DNA of 30,555 nt from Carex sylvatica. Its lineage: Eukaryota; Streptophyta; Magnoliopsida; Poales; Cyperaceae. The notes under the pieces were generated by a model. The model saw only the letters and a list, made by a program, of their open reading frames with translations, searched no databases and was not told the DNA's origin. The stretch is taken from positions 1 to 30,555 of the forward strand of contig CAXKVR010000622.1 of assembly GCA_964058845.1 (NCBI GenBank), in the 5' to 3' direction. The translations under genes and the position numbers were made by a program. This document shows, piece after piece, positions 1 through 11,209 of the stretch (its first letter is position 1; each line of letters starts with the position of its first letter).

Positions 1-64
1 TTCCACAAAACAGAGCATCAAACAGGGAAGCAAATAAGTATCAACAAATACCAAAATCCAAGAG

Positions 65-103
<39 letters not shown>

Positions 104-108
104 AATAC
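1..108 (-). other. Intron 1 (partial) of the TIR1/AFB-type gene, with an (AG)16 microsatellite
   Basis: On the minus strand the coding exon ends at 109 and a GT donor (GTATTTGA) follows at 108-107. The intron carries an uninterrupted AG/CT dinucleotide run at 69-100. The acceptor lies outside the window. An open frame reads through the donor into a Leu-Ser run encoded by the microsatellite. That run is a read-through artefact and not protein. Confidence 0.8.
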
Positions 109-644
109 TTGCAATTCTCCACTAAGGCACCCAGACCAGGCGTGCCAAACCCGTCACAACATATCAATGTCAACTCGCTGAAGTTCGGCAAACCCTGCCC
201 GATAAGATCAAGATCCGAATTTGAAACCGTGACCCGTTTCAAAACCAGCTTCTTTAACAATCCAGCGCAGCGACCAGCCACAAGCTCCTTAGCCCAAGCA
301 GTAAACCCAGCTCCCCAACCAGGCGGAAACAATCCAAAATCTGCAAACCGGGGCCGACCCTTCAGAGAGAGGGACTGGATGTATCGGAAGCGGGTCACAG
401 CGCGATTCGGGTCGACCGAGTAGAGGTTCCCAACCGATAAGTGTTGTCGGGTCAAGGATTCGGTACGGTTCCACGAACGGCAAACGAGTGAGCATGCGTT
501 GCGGTCGCGTGGCGAGGAGATGAACTGGAGAACTGTCTCGAGAACGTTTTCAAGCACTTGATCGGAGAAAGGTGGAGCCGATGCGGCGGAGTTAGTGGCG
601 GAGCGGCGGACTTTGTCGGAGTCCTCTTCTTCTTCCTCTGACAT
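109..644 (-). CDS. AFB: TIR1/AFB family F-box auxin co-receptor, exon 1 (partial gene)
   Basis: Members of this family are nuclear F-box/LRR subunits of SCF ubiquitin ligases. They bind auxin together with Aux/IAA repressors and target these for degradation. Exon 1 encodes about 178 residues. An acidic N-terminus (MSEEEEED) is followed by the F-box at about residues 26-65 (DQVLENVLETVLQF, SLVCRSW), then a first LRR segment with LKGRPRFADFGLFPPGWG and ICCDGFGTPGL, both diagnostic of TIR1/AFB. The VLENVLETVLQF stretch and the acidic N-terminal extension point to the AFB4/AFB5 branch (inference). The ATG at 644-642 is the first one and sits upstream of the F-box. The exon ends in phase 2 after GAG AAT TGC AA at a GT donor, a position that fits intron 1 of the family. 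Conserved GNCYAVSP is here GNLYSVDP, so the copy is somewhat divergent. The LRR auxin-binding part is not in the window. Confidence 0.88.
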
Positions 645-1722
645 GTCTACTGTTCGGAGGTGAAGTTGCTCTCTTTCTCTTTTTCCCTGCTTCAGTGCTT
701 GTCTCTCTTTTAGGCTCTGCTTCGGTGTATTTATCTCTGAAAGGTGCTAAGCTAGTACAGAGATGTGGTACAGATAATGGAGTTTAAATGAAAGATGAGA
801 TCTAGAGAGAGATGTTTGGTGGCTCGGTTCGCCTCATCGAAATTTGAGGGGTAGAAAGAAAAATTATATTTTGATTCGACTTGGTTTATAAACTCAAAAT
901 GGACCGAATGGCATATTAAATAATTCATCCATTGTTTATAAGGAATAATAAAATTTGCATCTTATAAAATCATCTAAAAGTTATTTAAAAATTAAAAATT
1001 TATTGGTTATTATAAAATGAGATTTAAATTTTATACTGAATTAGCCGAAGTTTTCAAATTTAGTGAAATTTTAGAAGAATCACAATGGGTGGAGTTTCAA
1101 ACTAATATGAAAAAGGAATCAGGAACGATATGATGTTTAGTTGAAACCGTTTGATCAATATTGAAATTTTCACAGATTACTTTTAATTCGTTTAGATCAA
1201 CTTCTCACAAACTTGGATGAATATAAAAAAAAATATAATAATACCTATGAACAAAAGTTACAAACAAATGTATACCAAATCTTACAACTAAATCAAAGAA
1301 AAAAACAATAGGAAAAAACGAAATAGATTGGAGGGGAAAAAAATTACAAGTGCCAGCAATGATTGGAAAACAATGTACAAAAAGAAAAGTAAATGGATAA
1401 ATATCAAATTAATGAAATAAATAAGAGATAGATTAGTTAGTTTCTTTCTCAAATTGCTTCATAACGGATAATTGAATATTTTGAAGCAGCAGAGATGGCC
1501 ACGAGAGAGATAAATAGACATTTTAAATACCAAATTGATAAATCTTTAGTGAGAAAGAGAGATATGATTAGTGAAAAGAACTTGTATATTTTTTAATTTG
1601 AATTTAAAAAAATTAGACAATGAAAATACATTTATCATATATTGATAACAAAAAAGAAAAATAACAAATAATAGATGCGTTTAAAAAAGAAAAACAGAGA
1701 GTAGAGTATAGAGTATAGACTA
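645..1722. other. 5' leader/promoter side of the AFB gene and AT-rich intergenic DNA
   Basis: The first ~200 bases upstream of the AFB start are CT-rich when read on the minus strand, typical of a plant 5' leader. A weak TATA-like GATAAATA lies at 735-728 (minus); its role is inferred only from position. From about 850 the DNA is AT-rich, with A-tracts and short purine-rich runs. I see no open frame with a recognisable domain and no RNA gene. Confidence 0.5.
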
Positions 1723-1908
1723 TGGTTGCATTTGGATGAGACAAAGAATAGTGCTAATTCGAATTAGCTACTATTTTGAACTACTATTTTACGTTTGGAT
1801 GTGTTTGAGTTTGCAAAAAGAAACTATTCTTTGTTTGTCTTTAGTGAGTTAACATTCTTTGTTTGAATTAGCTCACTATTCTCATTAGTTTTCATCCAAA
1901 CACACCCT
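1723..1908. mobile_element. Foldback MITE-like element
   Basis: The left end (GGTTGCATTTGGATGAGA) and the reverse complement of the right end (AGGGTGTGTTTGGATGAA) match closely. The match continues inward: AAGAATAGTGCTAATTC on the left against GAGAATAGTGAGCTAATTC on the right. The roughly 186-bp unit can therefore fold on itself and has no coding capacity, as in a miniature inverted-repeat transposon. I could not settle a target-site duplication, so the superfamily is unassigned. The exact ends may shift by a few bases. Confidence 0.6.
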
Positions 1909-2563
1909 GGAATGGAGGCGGGGACTAGTACAGTAGTACTATAACATTTACTCTATTTTTTTATTGTTACGAGTCGAGCTTTGTTTATTGATTGCCAGTC
2001 AAAGTTGGAGTTAATCGGTCTACACATCCCTAAACAGACCAGGTTCTTCCAGTGAGTTATCCTGAAAGATGGAAAGTTGTCCCTTTTGTTTGTTTGTTTT
2101 GTTGTGAAAAAGAAAAATATTTTCAAGGGTGAGACTGTCACAATTCACAAAGAAAGACTGCACACCACTGTCAGCGGCTCAGCGCATCATATTAAGCACT
2201 GCATTGGGATTCTTCGCACTTGCCGACTCATATCACAAGCTCCTGTGTTGCTTGTTAGTAACTACTTCAAGTTCAAGCCCCTTCCCTGAAATGAAAGCTA
2301 TAATGCTAAAAATACATTATCGTTTTTATTTCTTAATTAGTGTCACTGTATTACTCAACTATATATAACATTAATTATTTTGTACATTACATACAGCTGA
2401 TGAATTGACAAACAATCTCAATTATAAGGACTCGCACACTACATAAGCAGCTAGCTAGCATGCCGCACGCTTTTTAGCGCATTAGTAGTTGTACATGATA
2501 AATAAGCGCGCACTTTCCAAAGTCGCAAATATTTTATGTTATCACATGTTGAGAATTGCATGC

Positions 2564-2591
2564 CGAGAGGCGAGAGGCGAGAGGCGAGAGG
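2564..2591. repeat. Short tandem repeat, CGAGAGG x 4
   Basis: Four perfect consecutive copies of the 7-mer CGAGAGG, in unique-looking AT-rich DNA. Confidence 0.9.
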
Positions 2592-3807
2592 TAGGTTACT
2601 AGGTTACATGTGACTGCGTCATTTGACATTCTTGTTTGTTTAGTGTTGCGGTAACACGTCACGTAATTAAAATATTACTTTTATGAAATTGTAACAGGAG
2701 AAATGTTTTCTGATTTGGGCATTTGAGCATTTGGTCATGTTCTGTTCTCTCTTTGAAAAGTCATGACGACTAGTCTTCTTCCTCCCAAATCCCAATCTTC
2801 CATAGCTATTCGCATTTACTATCTATCGTTCTCATCTGTCTTCGTTAGCTATACTCTACCATTAATGTTATTTTCATTTCCTCATTCACACTCAACTCTC
2901 GTAATCTGCACCTCTTTCACTCTGGCATGGTGTTGCATGGCTCTTCAGTTTCACTGTCCGTGCTTGTGCTATTGCTATTGCTATTGCATGGCTTTGGTGT
3001 GTGCGCCACCTGAAGTGGAGCCCCTTTCTCAAGCCCCTCATTTGGATTGGGTTCGATCGTTGCGTGCCCGATTCGTTATTGTTTGACGATTCCCTTGTCG
3101 TTCAGTGCTGTGCTGCGATTACTTCAGTTTTCATAAACTGAAAAATTATTTTTCAAATTTTCAAACTTAAAAATATTCTTCGTAGAAGATATTACTCGGT
3201 AATATTATATTCTTAGCGAAACAAAAAAAAGAAAAAGAATCCTCACTTTAATTGTTAATATCTTTCGCCGGGATTTGATTCTCTCTTCTTTTTCCAAATT
3301 TATCTCTCCCCTTTTCCTCCTTCGTGCATCACTTCCGATTTTCTTCTCCGTTTTCCTTCTGTGTAAATACTTTATTTGACAGATATTAATATTTTCTTTA
3401 GTAAGTCTTAGAGACTTCAGTTCTATATATGTCCGCATTCTGACGAATGTATATTATCTTTACCTGTTTATGTTCTAAAATTACTTTTTTTGCAACTATT
3501 AAAATTTGTATTGTAGTTAGGTATAAAGACTTTTATATTTTAATTTAAAAATGTATGATTCGATACCACCTTTTAGAACAAGTATAAAGATCTTATTTGA
3601 GAACCAACTTTCGTGTCTAATATCCTCGTGGGGAGGTTATAGATTTGAAATTCAAATATTTTTTTTTTTTTTTTTGTAAATATTAAATAGTTGAGTAATT
3701 TGACTTCTAACTTTTACTTAAAAGAGTACAAAGATCTTATTTGAATGAACTAAGACTCATTACTAGGATTTAAAGACTTTGATCCAGCACGGTCTAGATG
3801 TAGAGAT

Positions 3808-4015
3808 GATGGTACCGTTGGTACCCTGGTCAGCCTCTGCTAGGTTTTAAAAAAAAGATGGTACCGTTGGTACCAATTCTAATAGATGCATAAGCACAGT
3901 GGTGTTGATGGAGACATTCCAGCTGCACATCATGTTTTAGTTAATGCTTTTGTAGATGTAAATAAGGATGTTGTACTAAAAAGTTTTCTTTGCTAAAGAT
4001 GGTACCAACGGTAAC
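3808..4015. repeat. Cluster of GATGGTACC-type palindromic repeats
   Basis: GATGGTACCGTTGGTACC occurs perfectly twice, at 3808-3825 and 3857-3874. A third, near copy at 3998-4015 (GATGGTACCAACGGTAAC) carries the reverse-complement spacer, AAC instead of GTT. The GGTACC-N3-GGTACC core is therefore present twice in one orientation and once, with one mismatch, in the other. Copies two and three are both preceded by A-rich AAAGATGG. No gene is recognised here. Confidence 0.75.
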
Positions 4016-5079
4016 GTATCAGTTATGAAAACAGAGTCAATAAAGTTGTTTACAGCTGAACATAGGATGGTATTGTGAGTATAAGTGTATCACATACTCA
4101 TTTTAGGCAGCTAATCAGTATAGTAGTTATGCAATTTTCTAGATTTTGTTGATGTATTCAAACTTAGAAGATACAACTAAATTAAGGGAACTATCGTTTT
4201 TTTCTCTTGTAAGTGATTGTAACAATTGATTGAACAGTAAGTGGATAATAAATTACTTAATTAGCTAATATTTTATAGCCTCCGTAACTTTTTAGCTAAC
4301 CGACTTTCGTAACGCTGATGATAGATCTTATCCTCTGTTGAAAACTTGTAATGAAAAGGTCCACTGAAATCTATTATCTGATTATTTTGATCACCGATGT
4401 GTTTTCTTCTTTCCTCTCTCTCTTCGAATTGATATTTCGTCATTTGGAATTTTCTGCTGCTCCTAGTTGGTGCTCTTTGGTGTAGCGAATTAAGTTCCAG
4501 ATTCAATCACAAAAACCAGTTTTCGATCTACTAACAAAGAAAATGTTCTCGTATGAAGGTGCATGTTTGAAATCCGAATAAAAATATTTTTTGCAAATAT
4601 TAATTAATTAAATAGTTTGACTTTCAATTTTTACTAAAAAATAATAATAAACTAAGCTGGACTGAGCCTACTATTTCTGCAAACTTTAATTTGTAAATAT
4701 ATATTTCGACCAAGAAACAGTTGGGCAGACCAAATGGCCATATTAAACTACAAAAAACTAATTATCAGTGTTAATAAAAAAAAATATTGCTGAAAATAAG
4801 TCGATATAGATATTATTATTAAGAATACCACTATTAACAAATATGAAAGTATCCTCAATATATAATACAATAAATCGTATAAAACTTATTCTTGTAATAT
4901 CGTATTGATGATGATAACAATTTAATTTAACTATATTATTATCATAAATGCATGCACTAAACAGCGGATTCACGTTCACTTCCTAGTTAATACATTTGTG
5001 GATTATGATGTAATATGTGTTGTCGTACAATGTTTATTGTTCTACATACATTATTTATAAGTTCATAGTTAAAATAGTT

Positions 5080-5287
5080 AATCTAAATTGTTTAGATCTC
5101 TACATGAAAATGTATTTGTAGATCAAATTCTACAAAAAAATATTTAGAACGGTAAAAAATCATTTCATCTATAAATTTATGAACATTTAAAAGTAGTGAT
5201 TTTCTAATTATCTAAAAAAACTAGTAAAAAATATACAATTTGGTCTACAAATGCATTTTTGTACGGAGATCAGTTTAAATCGATTGT
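5080..5287. mobile_element. Foldback MITE-like element
   Basis: The left arm (about 5080-5150, containing GATCTCTACATGAAAATG and TATTTGTAGATCAAAT) matches the reverse complement of the right arm (about 5221-5286: GATCTCCGTACAAAAATG and CATTTGTAGACCAAAT). The imperfect complementarity covers about 65 bases per arm and continues toward the centre through AAAATCA/TGATTTT. There is no coding capacity. Ends and target duplication were not resolved. Confidence 0.6.
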
Positions 5288-5482
5288 TTATATTTTGAAA
5301 ACAAAGATACTAATTTATAATATAGACTAATCTGCACTTATTGGCTGCATTTGCGACGCATGCGGTGTATGATGCGGCGCTTGCATTTGACCTCTGCTGG
5401 TAAATCAACAAGTCTGGACTGATAGAAGGACCAAACTGCAAAAGTGATTACACTAGAATGTAGAGCATTAAAAAAACACACA

Positions 5483-5487
5483 TAATT
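5483..5487. repeat. Target-site duplication TAATT, left copy
   Basis: TAATT directly abuts the outer TG of the left LTR and is repeated exactly at 15332-15336 after the right LTR. Five base pairs is the usual duplication length for Ty3/Gypsy integrases. The empty site would read ACACATAATTGACAC. Confidence 0.92.
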
Positions 5488-6859
5488 TGTCACACCCCGC
5501 GGCCGCACGAGGCGCGATGGGTGCCTCCTGCCGTAGACATACGGTTGCCCGTATGCCTACAAGGCAATTACGATATAATAGAAAGTAAAACACACCAACA
5601 AAACAAACAAATAACTAAGAAAAACAGTTCACAAATCCCAACTGGTCAGGTAATATCATACAAAACCCGTATCTCAATGGATACGCATCACAAAATGACA
5701 TAGAGAACACATATATATATACAATCAAAACATAAACCTATACATGTCTCTAGTCACAATACCAGACAAGCTAAGCAGCGGTGAAACCAGGCCTACCGAC
5801 CTCGTGTCTCTCTCGGATCCGCCGAACCGGTACCTGAAAAATTAACCCAAAAGAGGGGATGAGAATTGAATTCTCAGTGCGATAAATTGCCACAAATCGT
5901 CCCTGGACTTGCAATCACAGATTATATTCAAAAAGTAAACACAAATAAAGTTCAAATCAGTTTATAATCATATATAAACATACTGCACAAACCCGACAAC
6001 ATTTAATCAAATGAAATCACAATTCAGGAATTGCCAAGATGAAATTCAAGCACACAATATTTGGTTTAACTCGATTTCAGAATATCTGGTAGTAACTACA
6101 GATGTTCCACCAAGCTGGACCCCAATTCGTTCCCACTCATCTGTAGGGTTACAGACACCTACAGATGGCTGTGCCAGGTAAAACATTTTCTCATGACACT
6201 CATATGTAGTTACAGGCTTAACTGTTTAATTAAAAGTCTGGTTCCAAATTCATATCCGGAAAATCCATATAAATCCAAATGACCATCCAAACGCATACCC
6301 CCTGGGTAATGCCTCCGATACACAGTCACCCATAACCAAAATCATAATACAAAGTCACTTACCCCTCGTCCCAACCGGTACTGGGAACTACCGAGGGCCA
6401 AACGATCTAAAGCTTTAGAACACTGAGCGTCAAACGTCCATGCATTAGACTTTGACAAATCCGGATTCACCCCCTGGGTGACGTCATCACGGTGGATGAC
6501 CATAATACCATATCCACCAACCGATGGTGATATAAAGCACGGTGACTTTAATTCCAAATCAGATCATTCAGATCAACACAAATAATAACCATACCAGCAT
6601 GCAAATCAATCAGATTAAACAATTCGAGTTTCACTTTATTTGGGCAATGCAATGCATATGAATCAAAACACAGTTTAATTCCTTAATATAAAATATCAGA
6701 CAAGTCCAGAAACCCCGCACCTGAGTAATAGCACGCTCGACTAAGGCTCAGGCGTCTCGAACGACCCAGAAATCTTTTGCCTCGTATGATTACCACCTAT
6801 TTTACACGTTAAATTCGATTAACGCGTTCGATTAATATATGATAATTAACACCATTACC

Positions 6860-7260
6860 AAACCCTAATTCGAATTCCAATTCAATTGGTAGGTTTAACC
6901 AAATAACAAGAATCGAATGTTTTACGAAGTTATAACTCGATTAATTCCCGAATTTCACACACAAAATACCAAAATCCATTTCCATTACGACCCAACCCCA
7001 AAACCCTAGTTCAATTCCAAATTCCACAAGCAAATCAATCCGATTATCGAGTTATAACGTTTCAAATCAAATTCGACTTCGAATTTCACCAAAATATAAC
7101 AAATCAAATAAAATTAGGGTTTCCAAGAGAAAAGGAAGATAAATCGTATCAATTATCACAAATTAACAACTAATCGAGCTAGAACTCGATTATGAAACCC
7201 TAATTACAAATTTCAACCGAAATCATGACAAATCGAATAACTCGAATAAATTAGGGTTTT
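6860..7260. repeat. Cluster of five telo-box-like AAACCCTA motifs in the 3' LTR
   Basis: AAACCCTAA-type motifs occur at 6860-6868, 7001-7009 (AAACCCTAG), 7113-7122 (opposite strand), 7195-7203 and 7250-7259 (opposite strand). They sit among recurring TCGATTA/TAATCGA and AATTCGA words. In plant promoters AAACCCTA is the telo-box bound by Myb-type TRB proteins. A function here is inference only. The identical cluster is in the other LTR at 14081-14481. Confidence 0.6.
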
Positions 7261-7676
7261 TCAAGAAATTACCAGGGAGAAATATATACCAAATTGAAGC
7301 TTTCTAATCGATCAAGGATCGTCAATTCAGCTCGAATCTCGATTTTTCGGTCAGTTCGATCAGTTTCCGCGCTCAATTTCTCTCTCTCTCTCTCTTTCCC
7401 TTTTTTGGTTCGGCTCAACCTAACCCTCCCGTAATATTTAGTTCCATTCGGTGGAAATGAAATGAGAAGAAGAAGGGATTTGATATTTAATTGGAATTTT
7501 GCAAATAAACCCCTCAACTTTTAGTTATTACCAAACTTTAAAATGTTTGTTACAAATAGGCCCTTATGTAAAATTTTATTTATTAAAAAGAGGAAAATAA
7601 AGACAGAAGATGGTTTATTTGGTCCATTTTGCGAATAAGTCCCTCAAAAATAACAAAAATACCAAAAATACACCCC

Positions 7677-8008
7677 AGTGCGGGTCAATCATCCGCACTG
7701 CGGATCCCTCCAGCCGCATTTATTACGCAAATAGCAAACACACACCCCAGTGCGGATCAATCATCCGCACTGCGGATCCGTCCAGCCGCACTCACGGCGC
7801 AGAAAAATGTTCGAGCCTAGTGCGGACGCACTGAGGCCAGTGCGGATGCTCCCATCCGCATTCAGTACTTGGCGAAATTTTCAAAAGAGTACAGAACTCA
7901 CCCGCAGTGCGTGTGCCCATCCACACCCAGAGAAATTGCATAAATTCGTTAAGGAAATTGTCCCAATGCGGGTGAAGCCACCCGCAGTGCGGGTCATCCA
8001 TCCGCACT
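7677..8008. repeat. GTGCGG/CCGCAC hairpin array in the 3' LTR
   Basis: Three 23-bp perfect or near-perfect palindromes with arms AGTGCGGRT and ATCCGCACT and a 5-nt loop lie at 7677-7699, 7749-7771 and 7986-8008. Between them are further half-motifs, including AGTGCGGACGCACT near 7820, a longer-loop pair near 7840-7860 and GCGGGTG/CACCCGC near 7969-7985. The 7749-7771 copy has nine-base arms that pair perfectly. The same motif and similar spacer words recur in the solo LTR at 22513-22835. Confidence 0.85.
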
Positions 8009-8098
8009 GGACCGTTTTCTATATTTATAATTCGATTCTTGACGCCTTAACTCAATCAGTCAGTATAAAATATTTATTATAAAATTCATTATGTCACA

Positions 8099-8112
8099 TT
8101 TCTCCCCCCCTT
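8099..8112 (-). promoter_or_regulatory. Polypurine tract for plus-strand DNA priming
   Basis: Read on minus, AAGGGGGGGAGAAA lies immediately upstream of the 3' LTR TGTGACA. This is the normal position and composition of the tract that primes second-strand synthesis. Confidence 0.9.
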
Positions 8113-8149
8113 AAAATGAAGTTCAGTCCGCTGAACTTGATTTCGTACC

Positions 8150-11100
8150 TTAATTGTCGAATAACTCCGGATACTTTTCTCGGATGCTCTCTTCGAGCTC
8201 CCACGTCGCTTCCTTATCGGAATGGCGTCCCCATTTTACCAACACGAGCCGAATCACTTTGCTTCGTAGCCGTTGCTCTTTTCGGTCCAATATCTGCATT
8301 GGTTCTTCTTGATATATCAGATCATCTTGTACGTGTAAACCCGAGTGATCAATACAATGCGACGGATCTCGCACATATCTGCGTAGCTGTGATACATGGA
8401 ATACCGGATGAACCCGGTCTAGCGCTGGTGGTAGTGCAAGCTCGTATGCAACCGGTCCAACTCGTCGCAAAATCTGGAACGGCCCAATATATCGGGGACT
8501 TAGCTTGCCCGAAACACCAAATCGATGCACGCCTCTGACAGGCGAAACTCGAAGCCATACGTGATCACTTTCTTGAAATTCCAACGGTCTTCGGTGAACA
8601 TCCGCATATTTCTTTTGCCTTTCTTGAGCCGACTTGAGCCGACTCAGAACCATCTTCGTTTTCTCAGCAATTTCTTCTAACATTTGCGGCCCTGTAGGTG
8701 GATAGGTACCCGCTGGTCCCCACCACAATGGAGTACGGCACTGCTGCCCTGTCAGCGCCTCTTGCGGTGACATACCAATGCTCGAATGATAACTGTTGTT
8801 ATACGCAAACTCCACCAAATACAAATGATCAACCCACGAACCTTGTAAACTTAGCGCGCAGGAGCGCAACATGTCTTCCAGCGTCTGAATAGTGCGCTCA
8901 GACTGACCGTCAGTCTGAGGATGGTGCGCGGTGCTGAATCTCAACTTGGTACCCATTGTTTCTTGAAATCTCTCCCAGAAATGAGAAGTGAACCGAGGAT
9001 CTCGGTCAGAGATAATATTGTGCGAGCAACCATGGTATTTAAACTGATATTTCAGGAACAATTCCGCCAATTCTGGCCCAGATGTTTCAATTCGAAGCGG
9101 AATGAAATGCGCTATCTTCGTTAATCGATCCACAATCACCCAAACTGTATTATACCTTCCGACAGTTCTCGGAAATCCACTTACGAAATCCATTGTGATT
9201 GATTCAAATTTCCTTGTAGGTATTTCCAGCGGTCTTAGCAATCCTGCTTTTCTCTGCCGATCCGCTTTAACTTGCTGACATATTTGACACTTTTCAACGT
9301 ACCTTTGTACTTCCTTTTTCATCTTTGGCCACCAAAAATACTTCTTTAGATCTTGATACATTTTTACCTCTCCCGGATGGATAGCGTATCCCGAATTGTG
9401 CGCCTCTGACAAAATCAGATCTTTCAACTCCGAATTACTTGGTACACAAATGTGGTCGTGAAACCGCAAGATGCCATTTCCTTGAACTTGAAACGGTGAA
9501 TCTGCGTTTAACTCATAGTGCAGTTTAAATTTCTGACATCTCGGATCATTCTGTTGCGCTGCACGAATCTGCTCGTGTAATTCCGATCGGATTTCAACCG
9601 CTGCTAGCACAACCGACGCAATTGCAGTTGCGCTAGTCTCAACCTCACTTTTATTACATGTAGATGCAACTTCCAACGCTAATTCGCGTGACGCGCCAAC
9701 ATGTATTTCCATTCTGCGCATTTCCTCGAGAAGATGTGTTTCACTTGTAATCACCGACGCCAGGTTTACTTGACTCTTTCTGCTCAATGCATCTGCTACA
9801 CTGTTCGCTTTTCCTGCATGATACTGGATATCCAAGTCATAGTCTTTCATCAATTCTAACCACCGCCTTTGTCTCAAATTTAACTCCTTTTGCGTGAAGA
9901 TGTATTTCAGACTTTGATGATCAGTATAGATTCGGCATTTCACGTCATACAAGTAATGCCGCCAAATTTTCAGCGCAAATATCACTGCCGCTAACTCCAA
10001 ATCATGCGTCGGGTAGTTTTGCTCGTGCGGTCGCAATTGTCGAGATGCGTAGGCAATTACATGATCATCTTGCATCAATACGCAACCCAAACCCAATCGA
10101 GATGTATCGGTGTAAACCGTGTACTCTTTATCAGCAGTCGGCATAGCAAGAACTGGCGCGGATACCAGCCGACTCTTCAATTCCTCAAAACTTTTATCTT
10201 GCGCGGTACCCCAATCAAATTTCACGCCTTTGTGCAACAATTTTGTAAGTGGCGCGGCTAACCGCGAAAATCCGAGTACAAATCTCCTGTAGTACCCGGC
10301 TAACCCCAGAAAGCTGCGAATTTCAGTAACTGTCTCTGGCCTTTTCCAATCTATCATAGCCCGAATCTTTTTGGGATCCACCGCTAACCCTTTTCCAGAA
10401 ACCACATGCCCCAAAAATGTAACTTCCTCCAACCAAAATTCACATTTCGACAACTTTGCGAATAACTGATGTTCGCGCAATCTTTGCAATACAATTCTAA
10501 GATGTACCTCATATTCTTCTCGCGAACGCGAATACACCAGTATATCATCAATGAACACCACAACTGTAGAATCCAACAAATCGTGAAACACACGGTGCAT
10601 CAAATCCATGAACGCTGCCGGTGCGTTCGTCAGCCCAAACGGCATAACTAGGTATTCATAATGCCCGTACCTTGTACGGAACGCTGTCTTATCCACATCG
10701 CTCGGCCGTATTCTCAGCTGGTGATACCCTGTTCTCAGATCAATCTTTGAATATATTGAGGATCCCTGTAACTGATCAAACATATCGTCAATCCGAGGTA
10801 ACGGATATTTATTCTTCACAGTTACCTTTTTCAGCTCGCGGTAATCAATGCATAACCGCAATGTTCCATCTTTCTTCTTGACAAACAATACTGGCGTGCC
10901 CCATGGCGACGTGCTAGGTCTAATAAATCCACTCTCCAACATATCTTCCAACTGTGCCTTGAGTTCTTTCAATTCTGCCGGTGCCATTCGATACGGCGCT
11001 TTTGAAATCGGTGTTGTGCCCGGTACCAGTTCGATACCGAACTCCACTTCTCGCTCAGGTGGCAACCCTAAAATCTCTTCCGAAAATACATCCACAAATT

Positions 11101-11209
11101 CTGAAACCACCGGAATGGTGCTGATATCTAGAACTGCCGCAGGCGCATAAACCACAGCCGCCAAGTAAGCATCACACCCATATTCTAATAAATGTTTCAT
11201 CTCTGTCAT
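8150..11209 (-). CDS. pol: Pol polyprotein: reverse transcriptase, RNase H, integrase, chromodomain
   Basis: The frame is open for 1019 codons. It copies element RNA to DNA and integrates the product. RT spans about residues 95-270, with [10 protein letters not shown] and catalytic FIDD at 219-222. RNase H spans about 360-475, with acidic residues D368, E405, D430 and D473. The integrase zinc finger has H604, H611, C641 and C644, and its catalytic triad is D674 (TMDF), D735 (ISDRD) and E771 (QSER). The GPF motif of the integrase C-terminus is at 909-911 (SPRYIGPF). A chromodomain-like tail occupies about 968-1015 ([14 protein letters not shown]). All catalytic residues are present and there are no stops. 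The ATG at 11209 is only the first Met: the same frame is open upstream to about 11360 without family similarity. It overlaps the gag frame end by 4 bp in a different frame. No DTG/DSG protease motif precedes RT, although the family normally has one there. Confidence 0.95.
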   Translation of the reverse strand: MTEMKHLLEYGCDAYLAAVVYAPAAVLDISTIPVVSEFVDVFSEEILGLPPEREVEFGIELVPGTTPISKAPYRMAPAELKELKAQLEDMLESGFIRPSTSPWGTPVLFVKKKDGTLRLCIDYRELKKVTVKNKYPLPRIDDMFDQLQGSSIYSKIDLRTGYHQLRIRPSDVDKTAFRTRYGHYEYLVMPFGLTNAPAAFMDLMHRVFHDLLDSTVVVFIDDILVYSRSREEYEVHLRIVLQRLREHQLFAKLSKCEFWLEEVTFLGHVVSGKGLAVDPKKIRAMIDWKRPETVTEIRSFLGLAGYYRRFVLGFSRLAAPLTKLLHKGVKFDWGTAQDKSFEELKSRLVSAPVLAMPTADKEYTVYTDTSRLGLGCVLMQDDHVIAYASRQLRPHEQNYPTHDLELAAVIFALKIWRHYLYDVKCRIYTDHQSLKYIFTQKELNLRQRRWLELMKDYDLDIQYHAGKANSVADALSRKSQVNLASVITSETHLLEEMRRMEIHVGASRELALEVASTCNKSEVETSATAIASVVLAAVEIRSELHEQIRAAQQNDPRCQKFKLHYELNADSPFQVQGNGILRFHDHICVPSNSELKDLILSEAHNSGYAIHPGEVKMYQDLKKYFWWPKMKKEVQRYVEKCQICQQVKADRQRKAGLLRPLEIPTRKFESITMDFVSGFPRTVGRYNTVWVIVDRLTKIAHFIPLRIETSGPELAELFLKYQFKYHGCSHNIISDRDPRFTSHFWERFQETMGTKLRFSTAHHPQTDGQSERTIQTLEDMLRSCALSLQGSWVDHLYLVEFAYNNSYHSSIGMSPQEALTGQQCRTPLWWGPAGTYPPTGPQMLEEIAEKTKMVLSRLKSAQERQKKYADVHRRPLEFQESDHVWLRVSPVRGVHRFGVSGKLSPRYIGPFQILRRVGPVAYELALPPALDRVHPVFHVSQLRRYVRDPSHCIDHSGLHVQDDLIYQEEPMQILDRKEQRLRSKVIRLVLVKWGRHSDKEATWELEESIREKYPELFDN

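Larger units (their letters stand above)
1909..5079. other. AT-rich intergenic DNA without recognised genes
   Basis: The open frames here (for example around 2129-2368, 2763-3086 and 4273-4506) have low-complexity or random-looking translations and no family motif. Visible structure includes a short GCTATT tandem near 2969-2986, a T-run of about 17 bases near 3659-3675, and a 20-bp near-identical direct repeat (AGTAYAAAGATCTTATTTGA) at 3581-3600 and 3725-3744. Segments around 3640-3720 and 4565-4640 resemble each other, suggesting an old dispersed repeat. The CGAGAGG tandem and the GGTACC cluster are listed separately. Confidence 0.5.
5488..8098 (-). repeat. 3' LTR of the chromovirus (2611 bp)
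   Basis: This is the copy downstream of pol. It aligns base by base with 12709-15331 (offset 7221, then 7233 after a 12-bp indel near 7921). By eye I find five substitutions, all transitions: 5737 C versus T, 6390 A versus G, 6401 A versus G, 7811 T versus C and 7923 A versus G. Internal landmarks are a TATA-rich stretch near 5710-5722, AAACCCTA motifs at 6860-7260, a CT run near 7379-7396 and a GTGCGG/CCGCAC hairpin array at 7677-8008. The small open frames inside it occur identically in both LTRs and match no family. Confidence 0.95.

Noticed and set aside
2763..3086. 107-codon open frame
   Set aside because: The translation is low in complexity, is not part of a spliced gene I can build, and has no recognised motif.
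6342..6557. 71-codon minus-strand frame conserved in both LTRs, with only synonymous differences
   Set aside because: The two LTRs are nearly identical anyway, so two synonymous changes carry no weight; no homology is recognised.
7677..8008. CRISPR-like spaced repeats
   Set aside because: The units are palindromes with irregular spacing inside a plant LTR; there are no regular spacers and no cas genes, and the genome is eukaryotic.
7610..8082. Several overlapping open frames on both strands in the LTR hairpin array
   Set aside because: They are made of the GTGCGG/CCGCAC repeats, recur identically in the other LTR, and have no protein family features.
8116..11150. Plus-strand open frames opposite pol (for example 8116-8538 and 10848-11150)
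   Set aside because: They are antisense shadows of the uninterrupted pol frame.
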